Of a stretch of DNA of 64,000 bases, positions 1 through 8,221 are shown one piece after another. The notes beneath the pieces were generated by a model. It saw nothing but the letters and a program-made list of their open reading frames with translations, was not told where the DNA came from and did not search any database. The stretch spans positions 248,001-312,000 of the forward strand of contig JAIXSY010000042.1 of the NCBI GenBank assembly GCA_027484445.1. The letters are read 5' to 3'. Numbering within the stretch: position 1 is the stretch's first letter; every line of letters starts with the position of its first letter. This DNA is from Verrucomicrobiaceae bacterium (lineage in GTDB: Bacteria; Verrucomicrobiota; Verrucomicrobiia; Verrucomicrobiales; Verrucomicrobiaceae). A program made the translations under genes and the position numbers.

Positions 1-64
1 AATCGTGCATTGAGCGAGGCTTTGCTAAAAAAGCCGGAGTGCCCCTGCCTGGCCTGAAGTTCAC

Positions 65-523
65 TCAGGTCAGCGGCACGGTATGATACTCCAGCGCCCA
101 CTCCCGCATGTAGCGCACGTGCTTTGGAGTGAAGCAATAAATGATCAGCTCTGGATTGTCTGGCGTGCGCAGGTAGGCCCGCAGCAGCGGGTTGCCGTCC
201 CAGATTTCCTTCAGCAGCCCGGCATCGGTGACTTGGCTGGCCTCTGCCGTGATGCGCACTTGGTGGTGATCATCGTCTGTGTAGCAGAGCTCTGCTTTGG
301 GGTTGGCAGCGAGCTGCTCGGTCTTTGCGTAGCGGCGCAGGTTGGCCACATAGACGGTGAAGCCATCCGTCTTCACGGGTGAAACAGGCCGCAGCCGTGG
401 CTGGTCGCCCTCCACCGTGGCGAGCATGGGAAACTTCGCCCGCTTCATGGTGGTGAGGGCGAGTTCACGGACTTCTGAGGGATCGACGGGTTTGGGTTGG
501 GGCTGGGACATGGCTTCAGGCAT
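65..523 (-). CDS. pyridoxamine 5'-phosphate oxidase-fold protein
   Basis: A 152-residue protein with the compact FMN-binding split-barrel layout: an N-terminal stretch typical of the fold (FPMLATVEGDQPRLRPVSPV), a central PKAELCYTDDD strand and a C-terminal YCFTPKHVRY segment. Proteins of this size are usually general-stress or flavin/haem-binding relatives of PdxH rather than true PdxH, which is longer and carries the PLP-site motifs. The substrate cannot be told from sequence. The first ATG (523) overlaps the end of the antitoxin gene by 8 bases; an in-frame ATG at 511 (MSQPQP) would leave a short gap and is equally plausible. Either way it follows the toxin-antitoxin pair closely and probably shares its transcript. 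Confidence 0.8.
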   Translation of the reverse strand: MPEAMSQPQPKPVDPSEVRELALTTMKRAKFPMLATVEGDQPRLRPVSPVKTDGFTVYVANLRRYAKTEQLAANPKAELCYTDDDHHQVRITAEASQVTDAGLLKEIWDGNPLLRAYLRTPDNPELIIYCFTPKHVRYMREWALEYHTVPLT

Positions 524-806
524 GCAGGGCTTCTAAAACAGCCTGCGGATGGCGTTCCGCGATCCGCAGCAAAGCACGTGCGGTGCCTTCCGGGCGGCGA
601 TGCCCTTGCTCCCAGTTTTGCAGGGTGCGGACACTGGTGCCGATCAGGGCAGCGAACTGGCTTTGGGTGAGGCCGAGCTTTTCACGCACAGCCTGCGCGT
701 CCGGCCAGGTGTGGGTGCGCTGCCGTGCGGGCTTTTTTTTGCCATGCAAAATGGCCCCACCCTCCTGGATGCTGGCGACGAGTTGTTGGTAGAGTTCTTC
801 GTTCAT
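516..806 (-). CDS. higA: HigA/NadS-type antitoxin, XRE-family HTH
   Basis: A 96-residue protein with one Cro/C1-type helix-turn-helix at about residues 38-90 (LGLTQSQFAALIGTSVRTLQ, then NWEQGHRRPEG). The leading EELYQQLVASIQEGGAILHG and the closing AVLEALH are characteristic of the HigA2/NadS antitoxin group, which binds the cognate RelE-like toxin and represses the operon. Its start overlaps the toxin stop by four bases (ATGA), so the toxin is first and translation is coupled, the HigBA order. The group assignment rests on recalled family motifs; DNA targets were not located. Confidence 0.88.
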   Translation of the reverse strand: MNEELYQQLVASIQEGGAILHGKKKPARQRTHTWPDAQAVREKLGLTQSQFAALIGTSVRTLQNWEQGHRRPEGTARALLRIAERHPQAVLEALHA

Positions 807-1126
807 GGCAATTCATTCTCGACGAGGGTTTTCAGAAATTTGAGCTGTGCCTGGGTTAGATCGTCTTTTTCGTTTTTGGGATAGGCGAGCAGGAACAGGA
901 TGGTGCTGCCCGGGACATGCCAGTAGTCGATGATGCGCAATCCGCCGCGCTGGCCTCTGCCTGATCCAGCCCAGCGGATTTTGCACAGACCACCGGAGCC
1001 TCGGATTAGATCGCCGCGCTCTGGGCAGGCCATGAGAGCCCACTCAAGTGCGCTCAGATCATCATCCGAGAGCAAACCAGTGATCTGGCGAGTGAAAATG
1101 CTGGTTTCACGGAAGGTCAGACGCAC
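803..1126 (-). CDS. higB: HigB/RelE-type mRNA interferase toxin
   Basis: RelE-superfamily toxin of about 107 residues. Diagnostic segments are FRETSIFTRQITGLLSDDD, GDLIRGSGGLCKIRWA, GRGQRGGLRIIDYW and the C-terminal YPKNEKDDLTQAQLK. Members of this group are ribosome-dependent mRNA endonucleases neutralised by the adjacent XRE antitoxin. The frame stays open to a TTG at 1159, but the family normally begins just before the T-F-x-E-T strand, so a GTG at 1126 is taken as start (alternatives 1159 or an internal codon). The gene ends inside the antitoxin start codon. It lies directly downstream of the TonB receptor gene. Confidence 0.87.
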   Translation of the reverse strand: MRLTFRETSIFTRQITGLLSDDDLSALEWALMACPERGDLIRGSGGLCKIRWAGSGRGQRGGLRIIDYWHVPGSTILFLLAYPKNEKDDLTQAQLKFLKTLVENELP

Positions 1127-1179
1127 GCGGGATTGTCCGTCAATGACGGAGCTGCGCAAGTGCCCATTTACGCCAAGTC

Positions 1180-3240
1180 TCAGAACCGATACGTCACGCG
1201 CAGGCGGAACATACGAGGTTCGATGGGGTGTACATGGCGGCCACTGACCACGCCGGTGCCGGGATTGCTATCGTAGGCGTAGGCGATGTCATAGTCCTGG
1301 CGGTTCAGCAGGTTCAGGCAGTCCACGGCAGCCTCCCAATTCTGGCGGCGGTAGCCTAAGGTGGCATTCACCAAGATGCTGTCGCGACCCTGGATCGTGT
1401 TGGTTTCTTCGAGCGGGCTGTTGGCAAAGCAGCGGACGCGTGCGCCGGCGAAAAAGCCATCGTCATTCCCCTGGGCACCCAGAGTGAAGCCGCCGCTGAA
1501 CATGATGGGGATGCTGTTTGGGATGTGGTCTGCATCGTCCGGCACAGCGCGCAGGCGGGCGTGCGTCAGTGCCAGTTCCAGATCTGCGCTGAACCATTTC
1601 ACGGGACGCCAATAGCTCGCGAGCTCAATGCCGTAGCGATCGCTGCCAGGGCCGGGCTCATTCGTGCCAGCATCACCCACGTAGATCAGCTCGCTATCGC
1701 TGCGCAGCCAAAAGGCAGCCAGGGTAGTCGTGAGTGTAGGCACCACCTGGGTGCGCAGGCCGATCTCTGCTCCCATCGTGCGCACCAGCGCATCGGCGGC
1801 ATCTCGCCCGGCACTCACGCCACGGGCGTCATTGCTGTGAAAGCCAGTGCCGAAGTTCAGATACAGCTCTGTCTGCTTCCAAGGGCCGAAGATGGCGCTG
1901 AATTTGGGGCTGAGGATGCCTGCCATCTCCGCATCCTGGCCGTCCACGCTACTTTCCAGCGGCTCAAAGTAGTAAAGATCACCGCGCAGGCCCAGCACGG
2001 TGCGGAACCAGGGCGTCCAGCGCGTGACGGCCTCGCCATACAGGCCGAGGCTGCTTTCCAGGATGTCATCCTGCCGCACCTGGGACAGGCGCTGGCGCTG
2101 ACGCGTCTTCCAGAGACCAATGCCGTCGATGATGTCCGTGCGCGTTTGCAGGCCCAGCGTCAGGTCGGATTGGATGCCAAACAGCTCTCGCTTTTCCCAG
2201 GTGCGGGAAAGGTTGCCGCCCAGCACCCAGCGCTGCTCTGCCTGCTGGAACTGGTCGCCATTCACGGGATCATCCAGGAAGTAAGTGAAGTTCGAGTAGA
2301 GGTCGAGCATGTAGTAGATGGCATAAGCGTTCGCGCGGGTCACCACGTCGTCCTCGCGATGCTCAAAGGCCACGTTCACGCTGTAGCGCTCGCTTTCTCC
2401 ACCTGCCGTCGGGTCTAGCGTATCGTAGCGGCCCAGCGTGCCGTTGTTGATGAGCGCCTCTGGGATCTGATCCGTACTGGTCCAGCTGCCGCGGTAGCCC
2501 ATGAAGGTCACGCTCAGCTTGGTGTCCGCGTCCTGCTTGAACCAGCGCAGCAGACCGTTCCAGCGGTTGAACTCCTCGGGCTGCTGCCAAGGGCCGTCGT
2601 AGTAGTTGTATTCCAGCGCATAGGTCAGGCCCTGCACGACGCCGTCCTGGGCTTTTTCCTCCAGCTTCAGCGTGCCAGTCATCAGTGCGCGGTAGTAATT
2701 GTATTCGCCGAATTCCACCCGCACCAGGTTCTGCGGCATCACGTCCCAGAGCAGGAAGTTGGCACTGCCGGCGCTGCTCAGGTCGCCGTCCGCCGCCGTG
2801 TAGGTGCCCTTGGCGTAGTCGATGGCGCTGACCAGCTCCGGGATCAGCGGGTTCAAATCCGTGTAGCCCTGGCCGTGGGCGTGGGTGCGCATGTTCAGCG
2901 GCATGCCCTCCAGGCTGATGCTGAAGTCAGTGCCGTGATCTAGGTTGAAGCCGCGCAGGAAATACTGGTTCGCCTTCCCGCCGCCCGCATGCTGCGTGAT
3001 CATCATGCCGGGGATGGTCTCGAGGATCTCCCCCCGGCGCATCAGCGGACGAGAAAGGAAATCGGCAGGTGTCGCTCGGCCTTTGCTGGCGGTGTCCGTT
3101 TGTCCCAGCAGGTCATCCGCCTTGCCTTCGATGACTAGGGGCTCCAGCTCTGCGGAGGTAGGCGCTGGCGTGGGGAGCTGCTGGGCCGCCAGGGCCGCGG
3201 GCAGGGAGAAGATGAGCAGGGATAAAAGCCGGGAATGCAT
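1180..3240 (-). CDS. TonB-dependent outer-membrane receptor (candidate metal uptake)
   Basis: A 686-residue receptor. A Sec signal peptide (MHSRLLSLLIFSLPAALA) is followed by a TonB-box-like segment near residues 33-41, a plug domain at about 55-165 (ETIPGMMITQHAGGG, LRGFNLDHGTDF) and a beta-barrel ending in the outer-membrane signature YRF. The plug is rich in exposed histidines (H84, H102, H120, H122, including THAHGQGY), compatible with a metal or metal-complex ligand. The frame extends 64 codons upstream, but that part runs into the sigma-factor gene and lacks a signal peptide, so the ATG at 3240 is preferred. It sits 98 bases behind an ECF sigma gene in a cnrYXH-like cassette. I infer that this sigma factor controls it and that the substrate is a divalent metal such as Ni or Co. 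Confidence 0.88.
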   Translation of the reverse strand: MHSRLLSLLIFSLPAALAAQQLPTPAPTSAELEPLVIEGKADDLLGQTDTASKGRATPADFLSRPLMRRGEILETIPGMMITQHAGGGKANQYFLRGFNLDHGTDFSISLEGMPLNMRTHAHGQGYTDLNPLIPELVSAIDYAKGTYTAADGDLSSAGSANFLLWDVMPQNLVRVEFGEYNYYRALMTGTLKLEEKAQDGVVQGLTYALEYNYYDGPWQQPEEFNRWNGLLRWFKQDADTKLSVTFMGYRGSWTSTDQIPEALINNGTLGRYDTLDPTAGGESERYSVNVAFEHREDDVVTRANAYAIYYMLDLYSNFTYFLDDPVNGDQFQQAEQRWVLGGNLSRTWEKRELFGIQSDLTLGLQTRTDIIDGIGLWKTRQRQRLSQVRQDDILESSLGLYGEAVTRWTPWFRTVLGLRGDLYYFEPLESSVDGQDAEMAGILSPKFSAIFGPWKQTELYLNFGTGFHSNDARGVSAGRDAADALVRTMGAEIGLRTQVVPTLTTTLAAFWLRSDSELIYVGDAGTNEPGPGSDRYGIELASYWRPVKWFSADLELALTHARLRAVPDDADHIPNSIPIMFSGGFTLGAQGNDDGFFAGARVRCFANSPLEETNTIQGRDSILVNATLGYRRQNWEAAVDCLNLLNRQDYDIAYAYDSNPGTGVVSGRHVHPIEPRMFRLRVTYRF

Positions 3241-3338
3241 GGGATCGGGAGAGTGGGCGTGGTTCAGACGACGTGGCGTGGCGGAGCCCACAAAAAAGTG
3301 TCGTTTGCTTGGCCAAGCTGAATCCTCACGTCTCTCGA

Positions 3339-3956
3339 TCACTCCTCGTCCCACCAGCGCATCAGGGTCTGGCGGGCACGGTAGATGCGTCCTTCGACAG
3401 CCCGGGCGGAACTGCCGAGCACTTGGGCGCATTCTTCATGGCTCAGGCCTTCCATGCTGCTCAGCACCAGGGCGGCGCGGTCTTTTTCAGGCAGCAAGGC
3501 CAGGCCACGATGCAGCTTTTGCAGTTCGCTCTGCCACTCGGCGCTGGTGTCGGGAGATTGCTTGGGGCACTCGGGCGGGCTGGGCACCTCTTCCAGCGCC
3601 ACGGTGTTGGCTTTCTGGCGCGAGGTTCGGGTTTTGGCACGATCACGGCACAGATTCAGGGCGATCTGATAGAGCCAGGTGGAGAGTCGGGCACGGCCTT
3701 CGAACTCAGGCAGCGCCTGCCAGGCATGGACAAAGGTGTCCTGGCAGACTTCCCGCGCATCTTCCGCACACCTCAGCCAGCGGCAGCAGAAGCCAAAGAG
3801 TCGCGCCTCGTGCTGGCGGACGATCCATTCAAAGGCAGCCATGTCACCCATTTGGGCGGCGTGCAGCTTCACCTGCTCCAGGCTCAACAGCGGAGCGGTG
3901 AAGGCCTGAGACTCCGGGAGGAGCAGGCGGTCAAGGCTCGCGAGTGAGGCTGTCAT
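3339..3956 (-). CDS. ECF-family RNA polymerase sigma factor (CnrH-like)
   Basis: A 205-residue group IV sigma-70. Region 2 spans about residues 40-107 (DAREVCQDTFVHAWQALPEF, STWLYQIALNLCRDRAK). Region 4 spans about 150-200 (LLPEKDRAALVLSSMEGLSH, ARAVEGRIYRARQTL). There is no region 3. Its start lies inside the 3' end of the metal-sensor gene (26-base overlap), implying translational coupling. The order anti-sigma, periplasmic sensor, sigma is the cnrY-cnrX-cnrH order known from Cupriavidus. The inferred role is to be released from the membrane anti-sigma when the sensor detects metal, and then to transcribe this operon and the TonB receptor gene. A CnrH-type promoter was not identified by eye. 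Confidence 0.92.
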   Translation of the reverse strand: MTASLASLDRLLLPESQAFTAPLLSLEQVKLHAAQMGDMAAFEWIVRQHEARLFGFCCRWLRCAEDAREVCQDTFVHAWQALPEFEGRARLSTWLYQIALNLCRDRAKTRTSRQKANTVALEEVPSPPECPKQSPDTSAEWQSELQKLHRGLALLPEKDRAALVLSSMEGLSHEECAQVLGSSARAVEGRIYRARQTLMRWWDEE

Positions 3957-4398
3957 GGGTCCAGTCGAGGAGTCTCGCGGCCTGAGCGGGCCGCAGGTGG
4001 CGCTTCATGGCAAAGAAGTGGTCGAGCGTGAGGCGCTGCAGCTCACCCTGCTTTTCGGTGAGACGATCCAACGCGGTCTGAAGCGTGGGCGATAGGGCTT
4101 CTTGAGTGCGGATGGCCTGGGCGAGTTCCAATCCAGCAGTGCGGATGGCGGCTTTGAGGCGAGCGCGTTCTTGCTCAAACTGCCCCTCCAGGGGCTCGAG
4201 GGCGGTGTGTTGTTCGGGGGTGATGTCCAGATGCTCGTGCATCCAGGCGTGGAAGTCGGGCTCTACGTGCCGGTGCTCGGCATGGCTAAGGCCATGGCGA
4301 TGCAGTGCCCAGTCGGTGACCTGCCAGGCGGTGAGACCGGCGAGCAGCATGGAACAGAGCACGGAAAGGCAGAGCCACTTGAAGCGAACGGCATTCAT
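3931..4398 (-). CDS. CnrX-like periplasmic metal-sensor protein
   Basis: A 155-residue membrane-anchored periplasmic protein: an N-terminal hydrophobic anchor at about 7-27, a His-rich linker (HRHGLSHAEHRH) and a helical-hairpin domain. Against the Cupriavidus CnrX sequence as I recall it, the match is collinear with an offset of eight. H50 and H54 (HAWMH) fall on H42/H46, E71 on E63, and H127/M131 (HFFAM) on H119/M123, so all described Ni/Co ligand positions appear kept. GELQRLTLDHFFAM also closely resembles the CnrX C-terminal helix. The start is the ATG at 4398, which overlaps the stop of the upstream gene (ATGA); the longer frame to 4545 has no support. Probable role: Ni(II)/Co(II)-type sensing that inhibits the anti-sigma. 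Confidence 0.85.
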   Translation of the reverse strand: MNAVRFKWLCLSVLCSMLLAGLTAWQVTDWALHRHGLSHAEHRHVEPDFHAWMHEHLDITPEQHTALEPLEGQFEQERARLKAAIRTAGLELAQAIRTQEALSPTLQTALDRLTEKQGELQRLTLDHFFAMKRHLRPAQAARLLDWTHDSLTREP

Positions 4399-4667
4399 GG
4401 GCGGAGACCTCCGGGCGTGAGATCTAACCTCGGCGGGCGCAGGTGCGTCTGGTCCCGCGTGGCGCGCAGCCAGCCCACGGAGAGCGCGGTGACGATGCCC
4501 GAGAAGATGCCGAGGGTGAGGAGCCAAAAGACAAAGGAGCGCCAACGCCGCTGCCGCCCTTCATCGACACGGACACGCTCCATGATCTGGCCGGGCCGCA
4601 CGGTGCCTGAATCCTGATCCATCGCTGCGGCACGGCGCAGGATGGAGTTCAGGTCGGCTTCATTCAT
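4395..4667 (-). CDS. small membrane anti-sigma factor (CnrY-like position)
   Basis: A 90-residue protein with a cytoplasmic N-terminus (about 42 residues, charged), one transmembrane helix at about 44-66 (FVFWLLTLGIFSGIVTALSV) and a short periplasmic tail. Size, topology and position as first gene of the set match CnrY, whose short N-terminal helix clamps the ECF sigma factor. Sequence similarity to CnrY cannot be asserted from memory, so the function is inferred from order and topology. Its stop overlaps the sensor gene start by four bases. It begins 52 bases after plsC on the same strand, leaving little room for an independent promoter. Confidence 0.68.
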   Translation of the reverse strand: MNEADLNSILRRAAAMDQDSGTVRPGQIMERVRVDEGRQRRWRSFVFWLLTLGIFSGIVTALSVGWLRATRDQTHLRPPRLDLTPGGLRP

Positions 4668-4719
4668 GGCGATAGAGCAGGGAAAGGGGGGCGGCTCGAT
4701 CCGGGTGGTGTCCCAGGGC

Positions 4720-5331
4720 TCAGAGGGTCAAGGCAGCGATGCGCTGCATGACTTCGTCCGCGAGTTTTTGGTAGAGTTCGCGGTCCTGAGGGATGTCTTT
4801 GGGCAGCTCTGGCTGATATTTTTTGCCCACAACAAGGGTCACGGAAGCAGGGCGGAGGAATTTGGCCCCACGCGGATAGGCCTCGTAGGTGCCGTAAAGC
4901 CTGACGGGCAGCACGGGCGCACCTGTTTTGGCCAAAAAGAGGCCGACTCCGGCCTCAGCCGAGCCTAGGCTACCGTCGAGGCTGCGGGTGCCCTCAGGGA
5001 ACATGAGCACTTTTTTCCCAGACTTCAGCAGGCGGATCGTGGCCTTCAGGCTGGAGGTGTCGGGCTTGTCACGGTCGATCGGGATGGCCTGCCATTGACG
5101 CAAGATTTTGCCAGCTAAGGGATGATCAAAGAGGGTCTTGCGCGCGAAATAGTGCAGCGGTTCATCAAAGGCTTGGCCGACGAAAGGGGGATCGAGAAAA
5201 CTGACGTGATTCGCCGCGATGATGGCGCTACCCGAGAATCGCAAGTTCTCAGCCCCGACGATCCTGAAGTCATACCAGCCACGGGCTAGTGTGCGAAAGA
5301 GTTGGTAGCCGATCCAGTAGGTGAAGTTCAT
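4720..5331 (-). CDS. plsC: 1-acyl-sn-glycerol-3-phosphate acyltransferase
   Basis: A 203-residue PlsC-family enzyme that transfers an acyl chain to lysophosphatidic acid to make phosphatidic acid at the inner membrane. The catalytic HX4D motif is NHVSFLDP (H42, D47). The acyl-acceptor motif is FPEGTRS (111-117), and block III is around GKILRQWQAIPIDRD. The length is typical of short bacterial PlsC proteins. It lies 24 bases behind cmk on the same strand; cmk-plsC pairs recur widely among bacteria and support co-transcription. Confidence 0.94.
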   Translation of the reverse strand: MNFTYWIGYQLFRTLARGWYDFRIVGAENLRFSGSAIIAANHVSFLDPPFVGQAFDEPLHYFARKTLFDHPLAGKILRQWQAIPIDRDKPDTSSLKATIRLLKSGKKVLMFPEGTRSLDGSLGSAEAGVGLFLAKTGAPVLPVRLYGTYEAYPRGAKFLRPASVTLVVGKKYQPELPKDIPQDRELYQKLADEVMQRIAALTL

Positions 5332-5355
5332 GGGCAGGCGGCGTGGTGGGGGCGG

Positions 5356-5988
5356 TCAGGGCAGGCGATCCAGCACGGCCTGCACGGCTTGATCGAGCGT
5401 GAGGTGGCTGTTGTCGATGATGATGGCTCCCTCAGGAACGACCAGGGGAGAGGTCTTGCGTGTGCTGTCTAGGCGATCACGCTCTGCCACCTGATCCTGG
5501 TGGCCTTGGGCTCGGCGACGAGCGGCGCGGACTTCCTCACTAGCGTCGATGTAGAACTTCGTCGGGCTGTCAGGAAAGACGACACTGCCGATGTCACGCC
5601 CCTCCATGACCAGCGGTCCGAGAGCGGCTAGGGCGCGCTGCTCCGCCACCAGACGCTCGCGCACCTCTGGCACCCGCGCCACGAGTGAGACGGCGCGGTT
5701 CACAGGGTCACTGTTCAGATCAGCATCGTCCAACACGCGCCCATTCACCCTGACCTGCGTGCGGCCTTCGATCACGGGAGATTCTAGCTTCAGCCCTGCG
5801 GCCGCGTGGCGCACGGCTTCTGCATCAGCCGGGTCTGCCCCGGCGGCGATCACGGCCCAGGTCATGGCCCGATACATGTTTCCCGTGTTCACGTAGATGG
5901 CGCTGCGGCGAGCAGCCACGAGGCGGGCGACGCTGCTTTTGCCAGAGGCAGCAGGGCCGTCGATGGTGATGACATTCGGAAAAGGCAT
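5356..5988 (-). CDS. cmk: cytidylate kinase
   Basis: Phosphorylates CMP/dCMP with ATP. From the ATG at 5988 it is 210 residues long. A P-loop lies at 11-19 (GPAASGKSS), followed by the NMP-binding region (VNTGNMYRA) and the CMP-specific insert. VMEGRDIGSVVFPD and the SEEVRAARR / R-D-x-x-D-S-T-R-K lid motifs are all present. In-frame ATGs at 5997 and 6033 would add 3 or 15 residues; the family usually starts a few residues before the first beta strand, so 5988 or 5997 is most likely. Upstream is the EboC-like gene (72-base gap), downstream plsC. Confidence 0.95.
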   Translation of the reverse strand: MPFPNVITIDGPAASGKSSVARLVAARRSAIYVNTGNMYRAMTWAVIAAGADPADAEAVRHAAAGLKLESPVIEGRTQVRVNGRVLDDADLNSDPVNRAVSLVARVPEVRERLVAEQRALAALGPLVMEGRDIGSVVFPDSPTKFYIDASEEVRAARRRAQGHQDQVAERDRLDSTRKTSPLVVPEGAIIIDNSHLTLDQAVQAVLDRLP

Positions 5989-6060
5989 GTGACCCATGCG
6001 TGAACCGGGGAGGCTGGCATGGTCAAGAGGCAAGTTTTGCCAAGATGCCGCCTTTCTCGA

Positions 6061-6945
6061 TCACGTGGCCGCGATCCAGCGCTGCCACAGACGCAGCGCT
6101 GGCGGCAGCAAGGCAAAACCCCACGCCAGAGACATCGACACTTGGCTCACGGCCAGTGCATCCACCAGAGGGATGCCTGCCAGCAGCAACCCCACGGCCT
6201 GACCGATGGCAGGTCCACCCCGGCGCATCACCCGCAGCGCATTCAGCACCCAGAGCGCAAAGAGCCCCGGCAACAGCAGAGGCAAAAGCTGTGAAAAATC
6301 TCCCAGCACCGTCATGCGCTTCAGGGCTAAGTTCACCGTCTGCCACGCAGGTGGCAGGGCAGGGATGGCTAGCAGCCCCATGGCAAGCAGGCGGCTTGGC
6401 AGCGGCACGGTTGCCTTTTTCGCCTCCTGCCTTGCCACGAGCGTCAGGCCCACGATGTAGCTGCCCAAAATCAAAGCTTGTGCCTGATGAAAATGCCAGG
6501 GCTCTTCGGCGGAGACCGCCATCAGGAACAGCAGCACGCGGCAGGCACCCATGACCCACACGGCACCGCTCCACGGCTTATGATAAAGATCGTAAAAGAG
6601 AATGCAGGCCACCAGAGCGCTCGTGATGCCCAGATGGGCTTTGGCCAGCAGCACCGCCGATGCGGCGCCGATGGCCATCAGTCCCAACCCGACGCTCCAG
6701 GCCATGCCCGGTCTGACCCGGCCCTGGGGGATGGGGCGCTCCTGTCGGTGCTGCGCATCGTAGCGTGCGTCCGCCGCATCGTTTAGGATCATGCCACCGG
6801 TGTACAGCAGCGATCCCGCCAGCAGCAGCCAAGCCAGCCGCGGTTCTGCCTGGGCTCCCCCAGCGAGCAGCCAGCCTGCCGTGACATTGGTCCAGACAGT
6901 GGGCAGGTTGGAGATGCGGGCGAGCTCGAGCCAAGCGCGAATCAT
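6061..6945 (-). CDS. UbiA-family prenyltransferase, EboC-like
   Basis: A 294-residue polytopic membrane protein (about nine helices) with the first Asp-rich motif of UbiA enzymes, NDAADARYD (55-63), followed by ERPIPQGR. The second Asp motif expected for MenA/UbiA is not evident. The later segments MGACRVLLFLMAVSA and YIVGLTLVARQEAK resemble the EboC subgroup (ebo cluster) as I recall it. The isoprenoid acceptor is unknown, and no other ebo gene is visible nearby. The start at 6945 follows an out-of-frame ATG that meets a stop within four codons; the longer frame to 7089 runs through the divergent promoter region and is rejected. Confidence 0.78.
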   Translation of the reverse strand: MIRAWLELARISNLPTVWTNVTAGWLLAGGAQAEPRLAWLLLAGSLLYTGGMILNDAADARYDAQHRQERPIPQGRVRPGMAWSVGLGLMAIGAASAVLLAKAHLGITSALVACILFYDLYHKPWSGAVWVMGACRVLLFLMAVSAEEPWHFHQAQALILGSYIVGLTLVARQEAKKATVPLPSRLLAMGLLAIPALPPAWQTVNLALKRMTVLGDFSQLLPLLLPGLFALWVLNALRVMRRGGPAIGQAVGLLLAGIPLVDALAVSQVSMSLAWGFALLPPALRLWQRWIAAT

Positions 6946-7051
6946 GCGGCACCCATGGCCGCAACCTTCCCCTGGCGGCAACCCCTTTTCGCGCCCAGCC
7001 TTTCTGCCGCGTTGACCCGACGGGCCGTTCTGCTTTGATGCTCGCCGCTGC

Positions 7052-8221
7052 ATGAGATCCGCCTTCATCGACAAATTGCTGAAACGCATGGACCGCCTGG
7101 AGCCTGGCGAAGTTCAGGGCGTGGTTCTGGAGCTGATGAAAGAAAAAGGCTTTCTGGAGAAGGTCTTCAAGACCCTGCAAGAGGGCGTGATCCTCTTGGA
7201 CACCGAAGGCGCTGTCACTTACGTGAACCCCGCTGCCTGCCTCTTTTTTGGCCTGCAGGAGCAGCAGGTGCTGGGGCAAAAGCTCACACAGGGGATGCGC
7301 GGCCTGGACTGGAATGAACTGCTGAAACCCGGCACCGTCGTCAGCCGCGATTTGGAGGTCTTTTACCCTGAGAACCGCTACCTGAACTTCTACATCACCA
7401 GCATCGACGAAGACCAGCCGCTCGGCTTCGTCATGCTCATCCGCGACGTCACCGAGACTCGCAAGCGCACCGAGCAGCAGCTGGAGAGCGAGCGCCTGAA
7501 CGCCTTCACCCTGCTCGCTGCCGGTGTCGCTCATGAACTGGGCAACCCGCTGAACTCCTTGACCATTCACCTGCAGCTCCTGGAACGTCGGCTCAAAAAA
7601 ATGGGCAAGTCTGGCGATGCCCTGCGCGAGCACCTGGACATCGCCAGTGGTGAGATCAAGCGCATGGACACCATCATCAGCCAGTTCTTGGCGGCCATCC
7701 GCCCCACCAAGCCCCAGCTCCAGCGCGGACGCATCGCCGAGCTGGTGGAGGAAAGCCTGCGCTTCTTGAAGCCCGAACTCGATCAGAGCAAAGTGCGTGT
7801 GAAGCTCGACCTGCGCAAAGACATGCCCGAGATGCTGCTGGACCCCGACCAGATGAAGCAGGCTGTCTATAACCTGATCCGCAATGCAGGTCAGGCCATG
7901 CCAAAGGGGGGCACCTTGACCATCAGCGGCAGCTACACGGACTTTGAGATCCGCCTTGCCTTTGAAGACACCGGCAAGGGCATCACGGCTGAGCAGATGG
8001 GGCGCCTGTTCCAGCCCTTCTCCACCACCCGCCCTACCGGCACTGGCCTGGGTCTGCTCATCGTCCGCCGCATCATCCGCGAGCATGGCGGAGAGATCGA
8101 CATCGAGTCCCGCGTCGGCCAGGGCACCCGCGTCAGCCTCTGGCTCCCCCTCGTCGAGCGCCAAATCCGGCTGCTAGGAGCTGGAGAGGCGGGGGGAGGA
8201 CGAGGGCTGAGTGAAGAGTGA
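7052..8221 (+). CDS. PAS-domain sensor histidine kinase (cytosolic, orphan)
   Basis: A 389-residue soluble kinase without membrane segments. A PAS domain lies at about 34-135 (EGVILLDTEGAVTYVNPAAC). The dimerisation/phosphoacceptor domain has H161 in VAHELGNPLNSL. The HATPase domain has the N-box NLIRNAGQAM (274-283), the G1 box DTGKG (306-310), FSTTRPTGTGLGL and a closing GTRVSLWLP. The architecture is NtrB-like. The H-box HELGNPL is slightly unusual against the common HEIRNPL. No response regulator lies next to it, so its partner is elsewhere. It is transcribed divergently from the EboC-like gene with about 106 bases between the starts. Confidence 0.92.
   Translation: MRSAFIDKLLKRMDRLEPGEVQGVVLELMKEKGFLEKVFKTLQEGVILLDTEGAVTYVNPAACLFFGLQEQQVLGQKLTQGMRGLDWNELLKPGTVVSRDLEVFYPENRYLNFYITSIDEDQPLGFVMLIRDVTETRKRTEQQLESERLNAFTLLAAGVAHELGNPLNSLTIHLQLLERRLKKMGKSGDALREHLDIASGEIKRMDTIISQFLAAIRPTKPQLQRGRIAELVEESLRFLKPELDQSKVRVKLDLRKDMPEMLLDPDQMKQAVYNLIRNAGQAMPKGGTLTISGSYTDFEIRLAFEDTGKGITAEQMGRLFQPFSTTRPTGTGLGLLIVRRIIREHGGEIDIESRVGQGTRVSLWLPLVERQIRLLGAGEAGGGRGLSEE

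Noticed and set aside
1525..2418. Long plus-strand frame (297 codons) inside the TonB receptor gene
   Set aside because: Antisense shadow of a high-GC coding region; no recognisable domain, while the minus frame has a signal peptide, plug and barrel.
6578..8164. 528-codon minus-strand frame across the histidine kinase and part of the UbiA-like gene
   Set aside because: It is antisense to the kinase and out of frame with the prenyltransferase; both real genes have clear motifs.
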